A DNA stretch of 64,000 bases from an uncultured Oscillospiraceae bacterium (GCA_910588135.1 CAJUOT010000002.1:1-64000); one strand, 5' to 3'. Positions 49,342 through 58,058 are shown, counted from the first letter of the stretch. A program made the numbers and translations. The notes: a model not told the origin generated them from the letters alone.

Positions 49342-50189
49342 AAAAATACCTGATTATCAACGCGGACGATTTCGGGAGCTGTTTTGCCGCCAACGAGGCG
49401 GTTGAGCGGCTGTTTGACCGCGGGGCCATCACCACCGCCACCCTGATGGTCCCCTGCCCCTGGGCGGAGGACGCCATCCGGCGCGCGAGGAGGAACCCCC
49501 GGATCAAGACCGGCCTCCACACCACCCTGACCAGCGAATACGAGACGTACCGGTGGGGGCCGGTGGCGGAGGGCTGCGAAAGCCTCAGGGATCACCTGGG
49601 CTATTTTTATCAAACCGCCTCCGAGTGCCTGCGGCACGCCCGGGAGGAGGACGTCCGGCGGGAGCTCCAGGCGCAGTACAGTTGGATGGAGCGCCGCGGC
49701 GTGCATCCGGATCATATTGACAACCATATGGCGACAACCTATGACAAATTTCTTTCCGTCGTCTACCAGATGTGCGCGAAGCACCGGCTCGGGTTCCGCC
49801 TGCCCCGCATTCCGGAGACCTTTGACCCCCAGGTCACTCCAGAGCGGAAAGCCGCCTTCCGGCAGGCCGCCATGGAGGCGGACAGGCTCGGCGTCCACTT
49901 GCCTGACGGCCTGTTTACGTACGATTTTGACCTCTCCCCCAGCGACACCTACGAAACCTTCCGCGGGTACTATCTGAATATGCTGGACAACTGCCCGGAG
50001 GGAGTGTCGGAGCTCTTTATCCACCCCTGCATTGAGACAGAGGAGCTGAAATACATCAACGCGCAGTGGAAAAAGCGGGTGTGGGAATATCAGGTTGTGC
50101 AGGACCCTGTATTTATCAGAAGGCTGGCGGAAAACGGCATCGCGCTGTGCGCCTACGCGGACGCGCCCTTTGCCTCCGCGCCGCTGTGA
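49338..50189 (+). CDS. ChbG/HpnK (YdjC) family carbohydrate deacetylase
   Basis: The 283-residue protein has the YdjC fold: KYLIINADDFGSCFAANEAV with the metal Asp, KTGLHTTLTSEYE, GVHPDHIDNHMATTYDKF and ELFIHPCIETEEL. ChbG removes one acetyl group from chitobiose and its 6-phosphate so that ChbF (GH4) can cleave it. HpnK acts on hopanoid sugars. The GH4 gene in the same operon favours a ChbG-like role. The ATG overlaps the PHP gene stop. Confidence 0.88.
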   Translation: MKKYLIINADDFGSCFAANEAVERLFDRGAITTATLMVPCPWAEDAIRRARRNPRIKTGLHTTLTSEYETYRWGPVAEGCESLRDHLGYFYQTASECLRHAREEDVRRELQAQYSWMERRGVHPDHIDNHMATTYDKFLSVVYQMCAKHRLGFRLPRIPETFDPQVTPERKAAFRQAAMEADRLGVHLPDGLFTYDFDLSPSDTYETFRGYYLNMLDNCPEGVSELFIHPCIETEELKYINAQWKKRVWEYQVVQDPVFIRRLAENGIALCAYADAPFASAPL

Positions 50190-50317
50190 CGGGAGCCGCG
50201 CCCGGGCCGGCGGGCGCCAAGGATGCAGAAAACGTTCTTTTTGGCGTTTTTTCTGGCAAGAAAAAGCGTTTGTCCCCTATCACCGCACCAAAACATCAGA
50301 ATAACAGGAGGTACATC

Positions 50318-51664
50318 ATGCGGAAGATCACGGTATTTTTATTGCTGGGCGCGATGACGCTTATGCTGCTGGCAGGCTGCACAAGCGCCAATTCCAACCC
50401 GCAGGACAGTCAGCCGGTGGGCGGCAGCGCCGCCGTCACCCCCTCGGGCACAGAGCCGGAGCAGAATTCCCCCTCTGGCGGGCCGATGACCCTCAGCGTG
50501 TGGACATCCCAGTATAACGAGGCGGACCTGGTGGCGCTGGAGAGCACAATCGCCGCGTTCAACCAAAAGCATCCGGAGGTGACCATTGACCTGGTTACCG
50601 TGGAGGACTACGAGACATCCTATAAGCTGGCGTTCGACGGGAACAACGGCCCGGACGTCGTCTACGTGGACGACACGACGCAGGTGCTGCTGGAGCGCTA
50701 CGGCTACCTGAAAGACATGACGGACTATGTGAACCGGTACGGCTGGGCCGATATCTGCCAGGACGGCCTGCTGGACTATCAGAATGCCCGTCACCAGGGG
50801 CAGTATTACAGCGTGTCCGCCTGGAGCAACCCCAGGGCGTTCTGGTATAACAAGACGATCTTTGACGAGCTGGGCCTCAGCGTCCCCACCACGCTGGCCG
50901 AGCTGGAGGAATGCGCGCAGGCCGCCAAGGAGGCCGGATACGTCCCCTTTGAGCTGAGCACCCTTACGATGCTCTGGAACATCGACGAGCTGATCTTTGA
51001 TTACGCCAAGTATGACGAGGTCGCCGACTGGTACTACCTGCGCGGCACCAGCAGCGGAATGGAGCGCGCGCGGCTGACCGCCATGGAGACCATCCAGGGC
51101 TGGCGCGACAAGGGCTACTTCCGGGACGAAGCCGTCTCGCTGGACACCACCGCCGCCTTTACCATGTTCGCAGGCGGGAGCAGCGCCATGTTCTATTGCT
51201 CGGGGAATATCTCCAACTATTTTGACAGCTACGTCTCCGGCTTCGAGGTGGGCGCGTTCCCCTTCCCGCCCGCGGAAGCCGGCGCGGAAAAGGTCATTGT
51301 AAACGGAACCCACGGCGGCTGGGCCATGAACGCCGCCCTCGACGGGGAAAAGGCCGATATGGCCGCGGAGTTCATCAATATGTTCTTCACCGAAGAGGTC
51401 AACCGGTACTGGGTCGCCGCGGGGTACTTCTCCGCACTCTCCTATGACACCGCCGGGGCAAACTCCAGCCCCTCCTATGAAAAGGTCGTGGAGGCGTGCA
51501 AGGGGACCAAGATCGGCTTCTTCATGGACAACGCGCTGACCGGCCTGCTGGACAAGATGCTGTCTCTGAACGAGTCGTTCCTGCTGGGCGATATCGACGG
51601 CGCCGCCTATGCCAGCTCCATCAACGACACCTATGAAGCGCTGAAAGCGGAACAGGCCGGATAG
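50318..51664 (+). CDS. Carbohydrate ABC transporter substrate-binding lipoprotein
   Basis: The 448-residue protein has a lipoprotein signal (FLLLGAMTLMLLAGC, lipobox LAGC) and a Ser/Gly/Pro-rich linker. The extracellular solute-binding protein family 1 body follows (LSVWTSQYNEADLVALESTI, AFNQKHPEVTIDLVTVEDYE, and NGTHGGWAMNAALDGEKADM). It captures an oligosaccharide for the two permeases downstream. ACAGGAGG precedes the ATG. A strong hairpin follows the gene. Confidence 0.93.
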   Translation: MRKITVFLLLGAMTLMLLAGCTSANSNPQDSQPVGGSAAVTPSGTEPEQNSPSGGPMTLSVWTSQYNEADLVALESTIAAFNQKHPEVTIDLVTVEDYETSYKLAFDGNNGPDVVYVDDTTQVLLERYGYLKDMTDYVNRYGWADICQDGLLDYQNARHQGQYYSVSAWSNPRAFWYNKTIFDELGLSVPTTLAELEECAQAAKEAGYVPFELSTLTMLWNIDELIFDYAKYDEVADWYYLRGTSSGMERARLTAMETIQGWRDKGYFRDEAVSLDTTAAFTMFAGGSSAMFYCSGNISNYFDSYVSGFEVGAFPFPPAEAGAEKVIVNGTHGGWAMNAALDGEKADMAAEFINMFFTEEVNRYWVAAGYFSALSYDTAGANSSPSYEKVVEACKGTKIGFFMDNALTGLLDKMLSLNESFLLGDIDGAAYASSINDTYEALKAEQAG

Positions 51665-51677
51665 TTCCGGCGGCTGA

Positions 51678-51710
51678 GGATAACAGGCGTTGGAACAACG
51701 CCTGTTATCC
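51678..51710 (+). terminator. Intercistronic stem-loop after the sugar-binding protein gene
   Basis: GGATAACAGGCGTT (51678-51691) and AACGCCTGTTATCC (51697-51710) form a perfect 14-bp stem around GGAAC. There is no T-run, so it likely stabilises the upstream mRNA and lowers read-through into the permeases. It is the same design as at 4171-4201. Confidence 0.7.
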
Positions 51711-51735
51711 CTTATATGGGTAAGGATGAAACGCT

Positions 51736-52647
51736 ATGAAAAAACGCAGTTTTAGAAAACAGAGCGCAGCCGCATGGCTGCTGATGCTCCCGGCGCTGGC
51801 GATCTACGCGTGGCTTGTGCTCATTCCCACGGTGCAGACCTTTTATATCAGCTTGACCGACTGGGAGGGCATCGGGCCCAAAACCTGGGCCGGCCTCAGC
51901 AACTATATCCGGATTTTTTCCGAAACCGAGTGGCCGGCGATCTGGGCGGCGCTGAAAAACAACCTGATCTGGTTCGCCGTGGCCGTCACCATCCCCATCT
52001 GGATCGGGCTGTTTCTCGCAAATATCCTGGTGCGCGGCCGCGTCAAGGGCGGGAAATTCTTTCAGATGGTCTACTTTATGCCCCAGGTGGTCTCCATGAT
52101 CGTCATAGCAATCGCGTGGAAGTGGCTGTTCAACCCGCTTTTTGGCCCTCTCAACGAGATTCTGGGGTGTTTCGGGCTGCACAGCAAGGCGGGGCTGCTC
52201 AGCGGCAAAAGCACCGTGGTCTTCGCGCTGCTCTTCATCTATGTCTGGATGTCCTTTGGCTACAGCTGTCTGCTGTATACGGTGGCCATTGAAAACGTGG
52301 ACCCGCAAATTTATGAGGCGGCAAGGCTGGACGGCGCCTCCCCGGCGCAGGAGTTTTTCCGGATCACTGTCCCCTGTGTCCGCGGCACGACCACAACCAT
52401 TACCCTGCTGATGATGATTTCCTCCTTCAAGGCGTTTGACCTGGTATACTCGCTGACCAACGGCGGGCCCGCGGGCAGCTCCAACGTGATTTCGCTGTAC
52501 GCTTACAAGGAGGGCTTTATTTTCAGCCGGATGGGATACGCCTCGGCGGTAACGGTGACGGTATCCCTCCTGCTCCTGGGTCTGGCGCAGGGGTATCTTC
52601 ATTTGCGCAAGCGGAAAGATGGGGAGGCGTCGGGAGATGAGAGGTAA
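51736..52647 (+). CDS. Sugar ABC transporter permease (MalF type)
   Basis: The 303-residue protein has six membrane segments. The cytoplasmic EAA loop reads YEAARLDGASPAQEFFRITVP, the typical carbohydrate-permease coupling motif. It forms the channel with the next permease. No ATPase gene is in the island, so a shared MsmX/MalK-type ATPase from elsewhere must power it. Confidence 0.93.
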   Translation: MKKRSFRKQSAAAWLLMLPALAIYAWLVLIPTVQTFYISLTDWEGIGPKTWAGLSNYIRIFSETEWPAIWAALKNNLIWFAVAVTIPIWIGLFLANILVRGRVKGGKFFQMVYFMPQVVSMIVIAIAWKWLFNPLFGPLNEILGCFGLHSKAGLLSGKSTVVFALLFIYVWMSFGYSCLLYTVAIENVDPQIYEAARLDGASPAQEFFRITVPCVRGTTTTITLLMMISSFKAFDLVYSLTNGGPAGSSNVISLYAYKEGFIFSRMGYASAVTVTVSLLLLGLAQGYLHLRKRKDGEASGDER

Positions 52648-53464
52648 TTTGAGAAAGGTCTGGCAGTATGCGGCGCTGATTTTTTTCGCGCTGCTGATCC
52701 TTCTGCCGTTTCTGTTCATGCTGGCCACCTCCCTGCGCCCCATGATGGACCTTGCAAAAAACGGGGCCATGTCCCTGCCGGAATCCGTCAGCCTGGACAA
52801 TTACAGCAAGGCGTGGGTCAAGGGCAGCTTCATCACCTATTACAAAAACAGCATCTGGATCACCGCCGCGACCGTGGGCATCCTGCTGGCGTGCGTCCTG
52901 CCGGCCTCCTATGCGCTGGTATTTCTCCGGGCATGGGGGAAAAGGCTTGTGCTGGCGCTGATTCTGTTCGGCCTGATTATTCCGTTTGAGCAGATCATGT
53001 TCCCCCTGTTCACCAACCTCCGGTCCTATCATCTGATCAACACGTCCTGGTCTGTCATCCTGCCCCAGGTGGCCCTGGGCATCCCGGTGGGCATCATGCT
53101 GATGAAAAACTATATGGCGGGCATACCGGACGAAATCATCCAGGCGGCCCGGATCGACGGCGCGTCCGAGGCGGCGGTGCTGCTGCGCATTGTGGTCCCC
53201 ATGACAAAGCCGGTCATCAGCACCCTGCTGGTGTTCTTCACGATCAGCAGCTGGAACAGCTTCATGCTTCCCAACATCATGCTGCAAAAGCCGGAAGCAC
53301 AGACTCTGACCGTGGGGCTGAACTACTTCAAGGAATCCAACTCCGCGGACTTCCCCTTGATGATCGCCGCGGCATTCGTGGTGGCGCTGCCTGTTTTGCT
53401 GGTCTATGTAATTTTCCAGAAGAGGATTACAGAGGGGATGCTCGCAGGTTCATTAAAAGGATAG
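52637..53464 (+). CDS. Sugar ABC transporter permease (MalG type)
   Basis: The 275-residue protein has six membrane segments, and the EAA motif reads IQAARIDGASEAAVLLRIVVP. It pairs with the preceding permease and overlaps it by 11 nt. The ATG at 52637 follows GGGAGG. Confidence 0.93.
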   Translation: MRGNLRKVWQYAALIFFALLILLPFLFMLATSLRPMMDLAKNGAMSLPESVSLDNYSKAWVKGSFITYYKNSIWITAATVGILLACVLPASYALVFLRAWGKRLVLALILFGLIIPFEQIMFPLFTNLRSYHLINTSWSVILPQVALGIPVGIMLMKNYMAGIPDEIIQAARIDGASEAAVLLRIVVPMTKPVISTLLVFFTISSWNSFMLPNIMLQKPEAQTLTVGLNYFKESNSADFPLMIAAAFVVALPVLLVYVIFQKRITEGMLAGSLKG

Positions 53465-53478
53465 GGGGCATATCTGGC

Positions 53479-54840
53479 ATGAAAATCACTGTAATCGGGG
53501 GCGCCGGCGTCCGCACCGTAACCTTCATCGCGGGCCTGCTTGACCGCTATCAGGCGCTGGACATCCGGGAGGTCTCCCTGTATGACATTGACGCCGGAAA
53601 ACTGCCGGTTATCGGGGAATTATGCCGGCATATCGTTCGCAAAGCGGGCGCGTCCCTCCGCGTCAGCGCCACGTCCGATTTGCGCGGCGCCCTTGCGGGC
53701 GCGGACTATGTGGCGGTCACCATCCGTTCCGGCGGAGACCGCTCCCGCGTGCTGGATGAGGAAATCGCCGTCCGCCACGGGGTAATCGCCCAGGAAACCA
53801 CAGGAGTCGGCGGCTTTTTTATGGCGGTGCGCACCATTCCTGTTTTGCTGGAATACTGCCGGATCATCCGGGAGGTGTGCCCCAACGCCTGGATCTTCAA
53901 TTTTTCCAATCCCAGCGGCCTGGTCACCCAGGCCCTGGCGGACGCGGGGTATCGCCGGATTGTGGGAATCTGCGACGCCCCCAGCAACGTAAAGTCCCGT
54001 ATGGCGGCCAGGCTCGGGCTGGATGAGGAGGCGCTGCATCTAAAAATGTTTGGCCTGAACCACCTGTCCTGGATACAGAGCGTGCAGGCTGGCGGGAAGG
54101 AGCTTCTGCCGCGGCTGTTGTCGGACGACTCCTTTCTGGACAGTATTCCTGAATTTTCGGTTTTTGACCACGATGTCCACCGTCTCACCGGTTGCCTGCC
54201 CAACGAATACCTGTACTATTACTACCACCGCGAGCGCGCCCTGCAAAATATTTTGTCGGCAGCCGTGCGCAGGGGCGAGCAGATCCTTCAGCTCAACCGG
54301 CAGATGTGGGCCGAGCTGGACGGGATGGATCTCCGCAGGGAACCGGAAGAGGCGCTGCAGACCTTTCTCTACTACATCCATCAGAGGGAGAACTCCTATA
54401 TGTCGGCGGAAGCCGGCGGCAAAAAGGGCGCGGCCCCCGTCGTGCGCGGCGCGCTGCCGGTCCCCAAGAACATGGGCTACGCCGGCGTGATGCTGGACTG
54501 CATCCAGGGCCTGCAGTCTGACGCGCCCAGGGAAGTGGTGGTGTGCGTCCCCAATCAGGGCCTTCTCTCCTTCCTGCTGGAACGCGACATCGTCGAGGTA
54601 TCCTGCCGCGCGGATGGGACGGGATTTCACCCGGAGGAGCTGAGCGGGCCCATTCCCGCGCACTGTGTCCAGCTGATCTCCACGATAAAGGCCTACGAGC
54701 GGAAAGCGGTTGAGGCCATCTGTTCACGCTCCGAGCAGCTGGCCGTAGAAGCGCTGACGCTGCATCCCCTGGTGTTTTCCTACTCGCTTGCCAAGGAATT
54801 GCTGCGCGATTATCAGGACACCTGGGGGAGCCTGTTCTAG
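53479..54840 (+). CDS. GH4 family glycosidase (6-phospho-beta-glucosidase type)
   Basis: The 453-residue protein has the NAD-binding start KITVIGGAGVRTVTFIAGLL. The GH4 block TTGVGGFFMAVRTIPVLLEY is followed by WIFNFSNPSGLVTQALADAG. The metal site Cys lies in GICDAPSN and His in GLNHLSW. GH4 enzymes use NAD and a divalent metal in a redox-elimination mechanism. The sequence is closest in pattern to 6-phospho-beta-glucosidases such as ChbF and LicH. It closes the LacI-controlled operon. Confidence 0.92.
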   Translation: MKITVIGGAGVRTVTFIAGLLDRYQALDIREVSLYDIDAGKLPVIGELCRHIVRKAGASLRVSATSDLRGALAGADYVAVTIRSGGDRSRVLDEEIAVRHGVIAQETTGVGGFFMAVRTIPVLLEYCRIIREVCPNAWIFNFSNPSGLVTQALADAGYRRIVGICDAPSNVKSRMAARLGLDEEALHLKMFGLNHLSWIQSVQAGGKELLPRLLSDDSFLDSIPEFSVFDHDVHRLTGCLPNEYLYYYYHRERALQNILSAAVRRGEQILQLNRQMWAELDGMDLRREPEEALQTFLYYIHQRENSYMSAEAGGKKGAAPVVRGALPVPKNMGYAGVMLDCIQGLQSDAPREVVVCVPNQGLLSFLLERDIVEVSCRADGTGFHPEELSGPIPAHCVQLISTIKAYERKAVEAICSRSEQLAVEALTLHPLVFSYSLAKELLRDYQDTWGSLF

Positions 54841-54885
54841 GGACGCGCCTGTTTCCCACATCCGCCAAACCGCCGCCGGAAAAGC

Positions 54886-54924
54886 AAAAACCGCAGGAAT
54901 ACGCAAGGTATTCCTGCGGTTTTT
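54886..54924 (+). terminator. Intrinsic terminator of the sugar operon
   Basis: CCGCAGGAATAC (54891-54902) and GTATTCCTGCGG (54908-54919) form a 12-bp stem followed by TTTTT. Confidence 0.92.
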
Positions 54925-54960
54925 CTGCGCAGCCAGCGCGATCTTCGCCGCACCCCCCTC

Positions 54961-55012
54961 TTGACAAGCGGCTCCAGTTCTGCTACAATTCAAATAGTTC
55001 AAAATAGAACTA
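54961..55012 (+). promoter_or_regulatory. Promoter and operator of the marR-tauE operon
   Basis: TTGACA (54961-54966), a 17-bp spacer and TACAAT (54984-54989) form the promoter. TAGTTC (54995-55000) and GAACTA (55007-55012) are a 6-bp inverted repeat 6 bp apart, placed over the expected start site. This is typical of MarR autorepression. Confidence 0.78.
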
Positions 55013-55027
55013 AATGGAGGACTTCCC

Positions 55028-55459
55028 ATGACAGAAGATTTTTGGGATAACGTGTTGCTGCTCAAGGGGCTGTACGGCCAGGCCCTGGACCCGGTGGCCC
55101 AGCGCTGGGCCCTCACCCGGATGGAGCTGGACCTGCTGCTCTTCCTGCACAACAACCCCGGCCACGCCACGGCGGCGGAGGCGGTCCGGCTGCGCCAGTG
55201 GTCCAAATCCCACGTCTCCGCCGCTGTCCACTCGCTCAGGGCCCGCGGCCTGCTGGACGTCCGGCACCCCCAGGGCAACCGCAAGACCCTCCGGCTCACC
55301 CCCCTGCCCGCCGCGCAGCCGCTTCTCCGGGACGGCGCTCAGGCCCAGCGGGCCTTCTTTCAGGCCATGCGCCGGGGCTTCACCCCCGAGGAGGAGCGCG
55401 CGCTGGACGCCATCGCGGAAAAAATCGCCCGAAACATCCGGGACGCCATGAAAAAGTGA
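55028..55459 (+). CDS. MarR family transcriptional regulator
   Basis: The 143-residue protein has the MarR winged helix: WALTRMELDLLLFLHNNPGH, SKSHVSAAVHSLRARGLLDV and the wing RHPQGNRKTLRLT. Dimer helices lie at both ends. It probably represses its own operon with the sulfite-exporter-like gene. GGAGG precedes the ATG. Confidence 0.9.
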   Translation: MTEDFWDNVLLLKGLYGQALDPVAQRWALTRMELDLLLFLHNNPGHATAAEAVRLRQWSKSHVSAAVHSLRARGLLDVRHPQGNRKTLRLTPLPAAQPLLRDGAQAQRAFFQAMRRGFTPEEERALDAIAEKIARNIRDAMKK

Positions 55460-55468
55460 GGTCTTTCT

Positions 55469-56236
55469 GTGTTAACCTTTGTCGTCTGCTTTCTGGCCGG
55501 CATCGGCGCCGGCCTGGGCACCGGTTTCGCCGGCATGAGCGCCGCCGCCGTCATCAGCCCCATGCTCATCACCTTCCTGCACGTGGAGCCCTATGAGGCG
55601 GTGGGCGTCGCCCTGGCCAGCGACGTGCTGGCCAGCGCCGTGTCCGCCTGGACCTACGGCAGAAACAAAAACCTGGATATCAAAAACGGCCTGGTGATGA
55701 TGGCGTCCGTGCTGTGCTTCACCCTGGCAGGCAGCTGGGTGTCCAGCCTGGTGCCCTCCTCCGCCATGGGCGGCTTCTCCACCTGGATGACCCTGCTGCT
55801 GGGCGTCAAATTCATTGTCAGGCCGGTGATGGCCACCAAGGAATCCATGGCGGCCGTGAGCCCCGGAAAGCGGGCGGCGCAGTCCGTCCTGTGCGGGATG
55901 CTCATCGGCTTCATCTGCGGCTTCGTGGGGGCCGGCGGCGGCATGATGATGCTGCTCATCCTCACCTCCGTGCTGGGCTACGAGCTCAAAACCGCCGTGG
56001 GCACCAGCGTATTCATCATGACCTTTACCGCCCTCACTGGAGCCCTGGGGCACTTCGCCATCGGCGGTATGCCCGATCCGGCAGTGCTCGCCCTGTGCGT
56101 GCTGTTCACCCTGCTGTGGGCCCGTGTCGCCGCCCGCTTCGCCAACAAGGCCAGCCCCATTGTCCTCAACCGGGCCGCCGGCGTGGTGCTGGCGGTGCTG
56201 GGGGCGGCAATCCTGGCGGTAAACTGCCTGGCCTGA
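55469..56236 (+). CDS. TauE/SafE family membrane transporter
   Basis: The 255-residue protein has about seven to eight membrane segments with the two TauE/SafE half-repeats (GIGAGLGTGFAGMSAAAVIS and LIGFICGFVGAGGGMMMLLI). The family includes exporters of sulfite, sulfonates and other organic anions. It starts with GTG at 55469 after GTGAGG, 9 nt behind the MarR gene. The substrate is unknown. Confidence 0.9.
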   Translation: MLTFVVCFLAGIGAGLGTGFAGMSAAAVISPMLITFLHVEPYEAVGVALASDVLASAVSAWTYGRNKNLDIKNGLVMMASVLCFTLAGSWVSSLVPSSAMGGFSTWMTLLLGVKFIVRPVMATKESMAAVSPGKRAAQSVLCGMLIGFICGFVGAGGGMMMLLILTSVLGYELKTAVGTSVFIMTFTALTGALGHFAIGGMPDPAVLALCVLFTLLWARVAARFANKASPIVLNRAAGVVLAVLGAAILAVNCLA

Positions 56237-56240
56237 ACGA

Positions 56241-56275
56241 AAGAAGCTCCCACCGCTTTGCGGTGGGAGCTTCTT
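56241..56275. terminator. Bidirectional terminator between tauE-like and hpf
   Basis: AAGAAGCTCCCACCGC (56241-56256) and GCGGTGGGAGCTTCTT (56260-56275) form a perfect 16-bp stem with a TTT loop. It serves both converging genes. Confidence 0.92.
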
Positions 56276-56282
56276 ATTCGTA

Positions 56283-56822
56283 TCAGCCCTCGTCCTCAAT
56301 GAGGCCGTAGCCGCCGTCGTTGCGCTTATATACCACGGCGAACGCGCCGCCGTCCTCCTCCTTGAAGGCGTAGAAGGAATGGCCCAGCAGGTCCATCTGC
56401 AAAATGGCCTCGTCCACCGTCATGGGTTTGATGGGGAAGCGCTTGGTGCGCACAACGTGGAACTCGTCCTCCTCCACGTCGGGCACGAAGGAGGTCTCCT
56501 CCGCCGCCTCGGGAGGGGTGAACGCCCCGGTGCGCAGCCGCTTCTCCAGGCGGGTCTTGTGCTTGCGCAGCTGGCGCTCCATGGAGGTGACCGCCGCGTC
56601 CACCGACGCGAACATATCCGACGTGCTCTCCGCCACCCGGAGGATGGTGCCGCCGGAACGGATGGTGAGCTCCACCTTGTTCCGGTCCTTCTCCACAGAG
56701 AAGACCAGATTGGCCTCCGCCTCGTTTTTGAAGTAACGGTCCAGCTTGCCTACCTTTTTCTCGGCATAGTTGTGCAGGGATTTGGGCAGGTTGACCTTTT
56801 TGTCTGTGAACGTGAACTTCAT
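56283..56822 (-). CDS. hpf: Ribosome hibernation promoting factor, long form
   Basis: The 179-residue protein has the N-terminal S30AE domain (KFTFTDKKVNLPKSLHNYAE, KVELTIRSGGTILRVAESTS) and the C-terminal dimerisation domain (VVRTKRFPIKPMTVDEAILQ, MDLLGHSFYAF). The long form joins two 70S ribosomes into 100S dimers in stationary phase. AAAGGAG precedes the ATG. It is a single-gene unit. Confidence 0.96.
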   Translation of the reverse strand: MKFTFTDKKVNLPKSLHNYAEKKVGKLDRYFKNEAEANLVFSVEKDRNKVELTIRSGGTILRVAESTSDMFASVDAAVTSMERQLRKHKTRLEKRLRTGAFTPPEAAEETSFVPDVEEDEFHVVRTKRFPIKPMTVDEAILQMDLLGHSFYAFKEEDGGAFAVVYKRNDGGYGLIEDEG

Positions 56823-56866
56823 GTGCTCAGCTCCTTTCGGTTGGGGGCAGGCCCCCTCGTATTTGT

Positions 56867-56896
56867 ATTATAGCACAATTGCACACAATTAGGCAA
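56867..56896 (-). promoter_or_regulatory. hpf promoter
   Basis: On the minus strand TTGCCT (56891-56896), an 18-bp spacer and TATAAT (56867-56872) lie 45 bp before the start. The site is in an AT-rich patch. Confidence 0.65.
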
Positions 56897-57048
56897 TTCT
56901 TTTTTTGTCTCTTTTTACTTGGCGGGCGAGAATCTTCACACCGGCCCGAATTGGGACAGGCACGGCGGCGGGAGGAGGCGCATAGCCGTGGTTAGGGGCC
57001 CCTCCCGGGCGGCCCCGCCTCAAACCAGGAGAAAGAGAGGGACATGGA

Positions 57049-57252
57049 ATGAAGGAATTGTTGGTAAACCGGCTGGCCCGGCTGCTGTGCGTCAAGTCCC
57101 TGGTGACGCTGGCGCTGACGGCGGTATTCGCCGTGCTGGCCCTGCGGGATCAGGTCGGCCAGGATTTCATGACGGTGTACACCGTCATCATCGCCTTCTA
57201 CTTCGGCACCCAGCTGGAGCGGGCGGCACAGAAAGGGCATGGTGGGGCATGA
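57049..57252 (+). CDS. Small phage-type membrane protein (holin-like)
   Basis: The 67-residue protein has a basic start and two hydrophobic stretches (LCVKSLVTLALTAVFAVLAL and FMTVYTVIIAFYFGTQ). Proteins of this form lie before the endolysin gene in many clostridial phages and prophages. Its stop overlaps the amidase start (ATGA), which strengthens the holin-endolysin reading. No other phage gene is nearby. Confidence 0.75.
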   Translation: MKELLVNRLARLLCVKSLVTLALTAVFAVLALRDQVGQDFMTVYTVIIAFYFGTQLERAAQKGHGGA

Positions 57253-58058
57253 AACCGCTCCAATGCATTTTCACGCAGAGCGACTGCTACAAAACGGGGC
57301 GGACCATCCGGCCAAAGGGCGTGATGGTCCACTCCACCGGGGCCGACAACCCGTGGCTCCGGCGGTATGTCCAGCCCGCGGCCTCCGCCCCCGGCCAGGC
57401 GGCGCTGCTGGCCGCCCTGGGGGAAAACAAAAACGGAAACCACTGGAACCGCCCCGATGTCAATGCCTGCGTCCACGGCTTCATCGGGAAGCTGGCGGAC
57501 GGCAGCGTGGCGGCGGTGCAGACCCTTCCCTGGAACCACCGGGGCTGGCACGCGGGGAAAGGAACCAGCGGCAAGAGCGCCAATGACACCCACATCTCCT
57601 TCGAGATGTGCGAGGACGGGCTGGACGACCCGGCCTATTTCCAGCGGGCATACCGCACCGCCGTCCAGCTCACCGCCATGCTGTGCCAGACCTACGGGCT
57701 GGACCCGCTGGCGGACGGGGTGATCATCTGCCACCAGGACGGCTACCGCCGGGGGGTGGCCTCCAATCATGGGGACATCTACAACTGGTTCCCCCGGTTT
57801 GGGTTTGACATGAACGACTTCCGGGCCGGTGTCGCCCGGATTGTAAACGGCGGCGAACAGGAGGAGGACGACGACATGACCTACTACAAAACCCTGGCGG
57901 ACGTGCCCGAGTGGTACCGTCCCTCGGTGGAAAAAGCGATGAAGGCAGGCGCGCTCCACGGCACGGGAAGCGGAGAGCTGGACCTTTCTGAGGACCTGTG
58001 CCGGACGCTGACAGTGCTGGACCGGCTGGGCCAGCTGGGAAGCGCGCAGCCGTCGTGA
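57249..58058 (+). CDS. N-acetylmuramoyl-L-alanine amidase (phage endolysin type)
   Basis: The 269-residue protein has an Amidase_2 domain: KGVMVHSTGADNPWLRRYV (zinc His), HGFIGKLADGSVAAVQTLPW, HISFEMCEDG and ICHQDGYRRGVASNHGDI (second His). A C-terminal part of about 60 residues follows, with a DVPEWYRPSVEKAMKAGALHG motif seen in clostridial phage lysins. It has no signal peptide and depends on a holin for release. Its last codons run into a dispersed repeat (GCAGCCGTCGTGAGC), which provides the stop. Confidence 0.9.
   Translation: MKPLQCIFTQSDCYKTGRTIRPKGVMVHSTGADNPWLRRYVQPAASAPGQAALLAALGENKNGNHWNRPDVNACVHGFIGKLADGSVAAVQTLPWNHRGWHAGKGTSGKSANDTHISFEMCEDGLDDPAYFQRAYRTAVQLTAMLCQTYGLDPLADGVIICHQDGYRRGVASNHGDIYNWFPRFGFDMNDFRAGVARIVNGGEQEEDDDMTYYKTLADVPEWYRPSVEKAMKAGALHGTGSGELDLSEDLCRTLTVLDRLGQLGSAQPS

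Noticed and set aside
56919..57248. N-terminal extension of the amidase
   Set aside because: The open frame reads through the holin-like gene in another frame. The ATG at 57249, overlapping the upstream stop, gives the normal amidase start.
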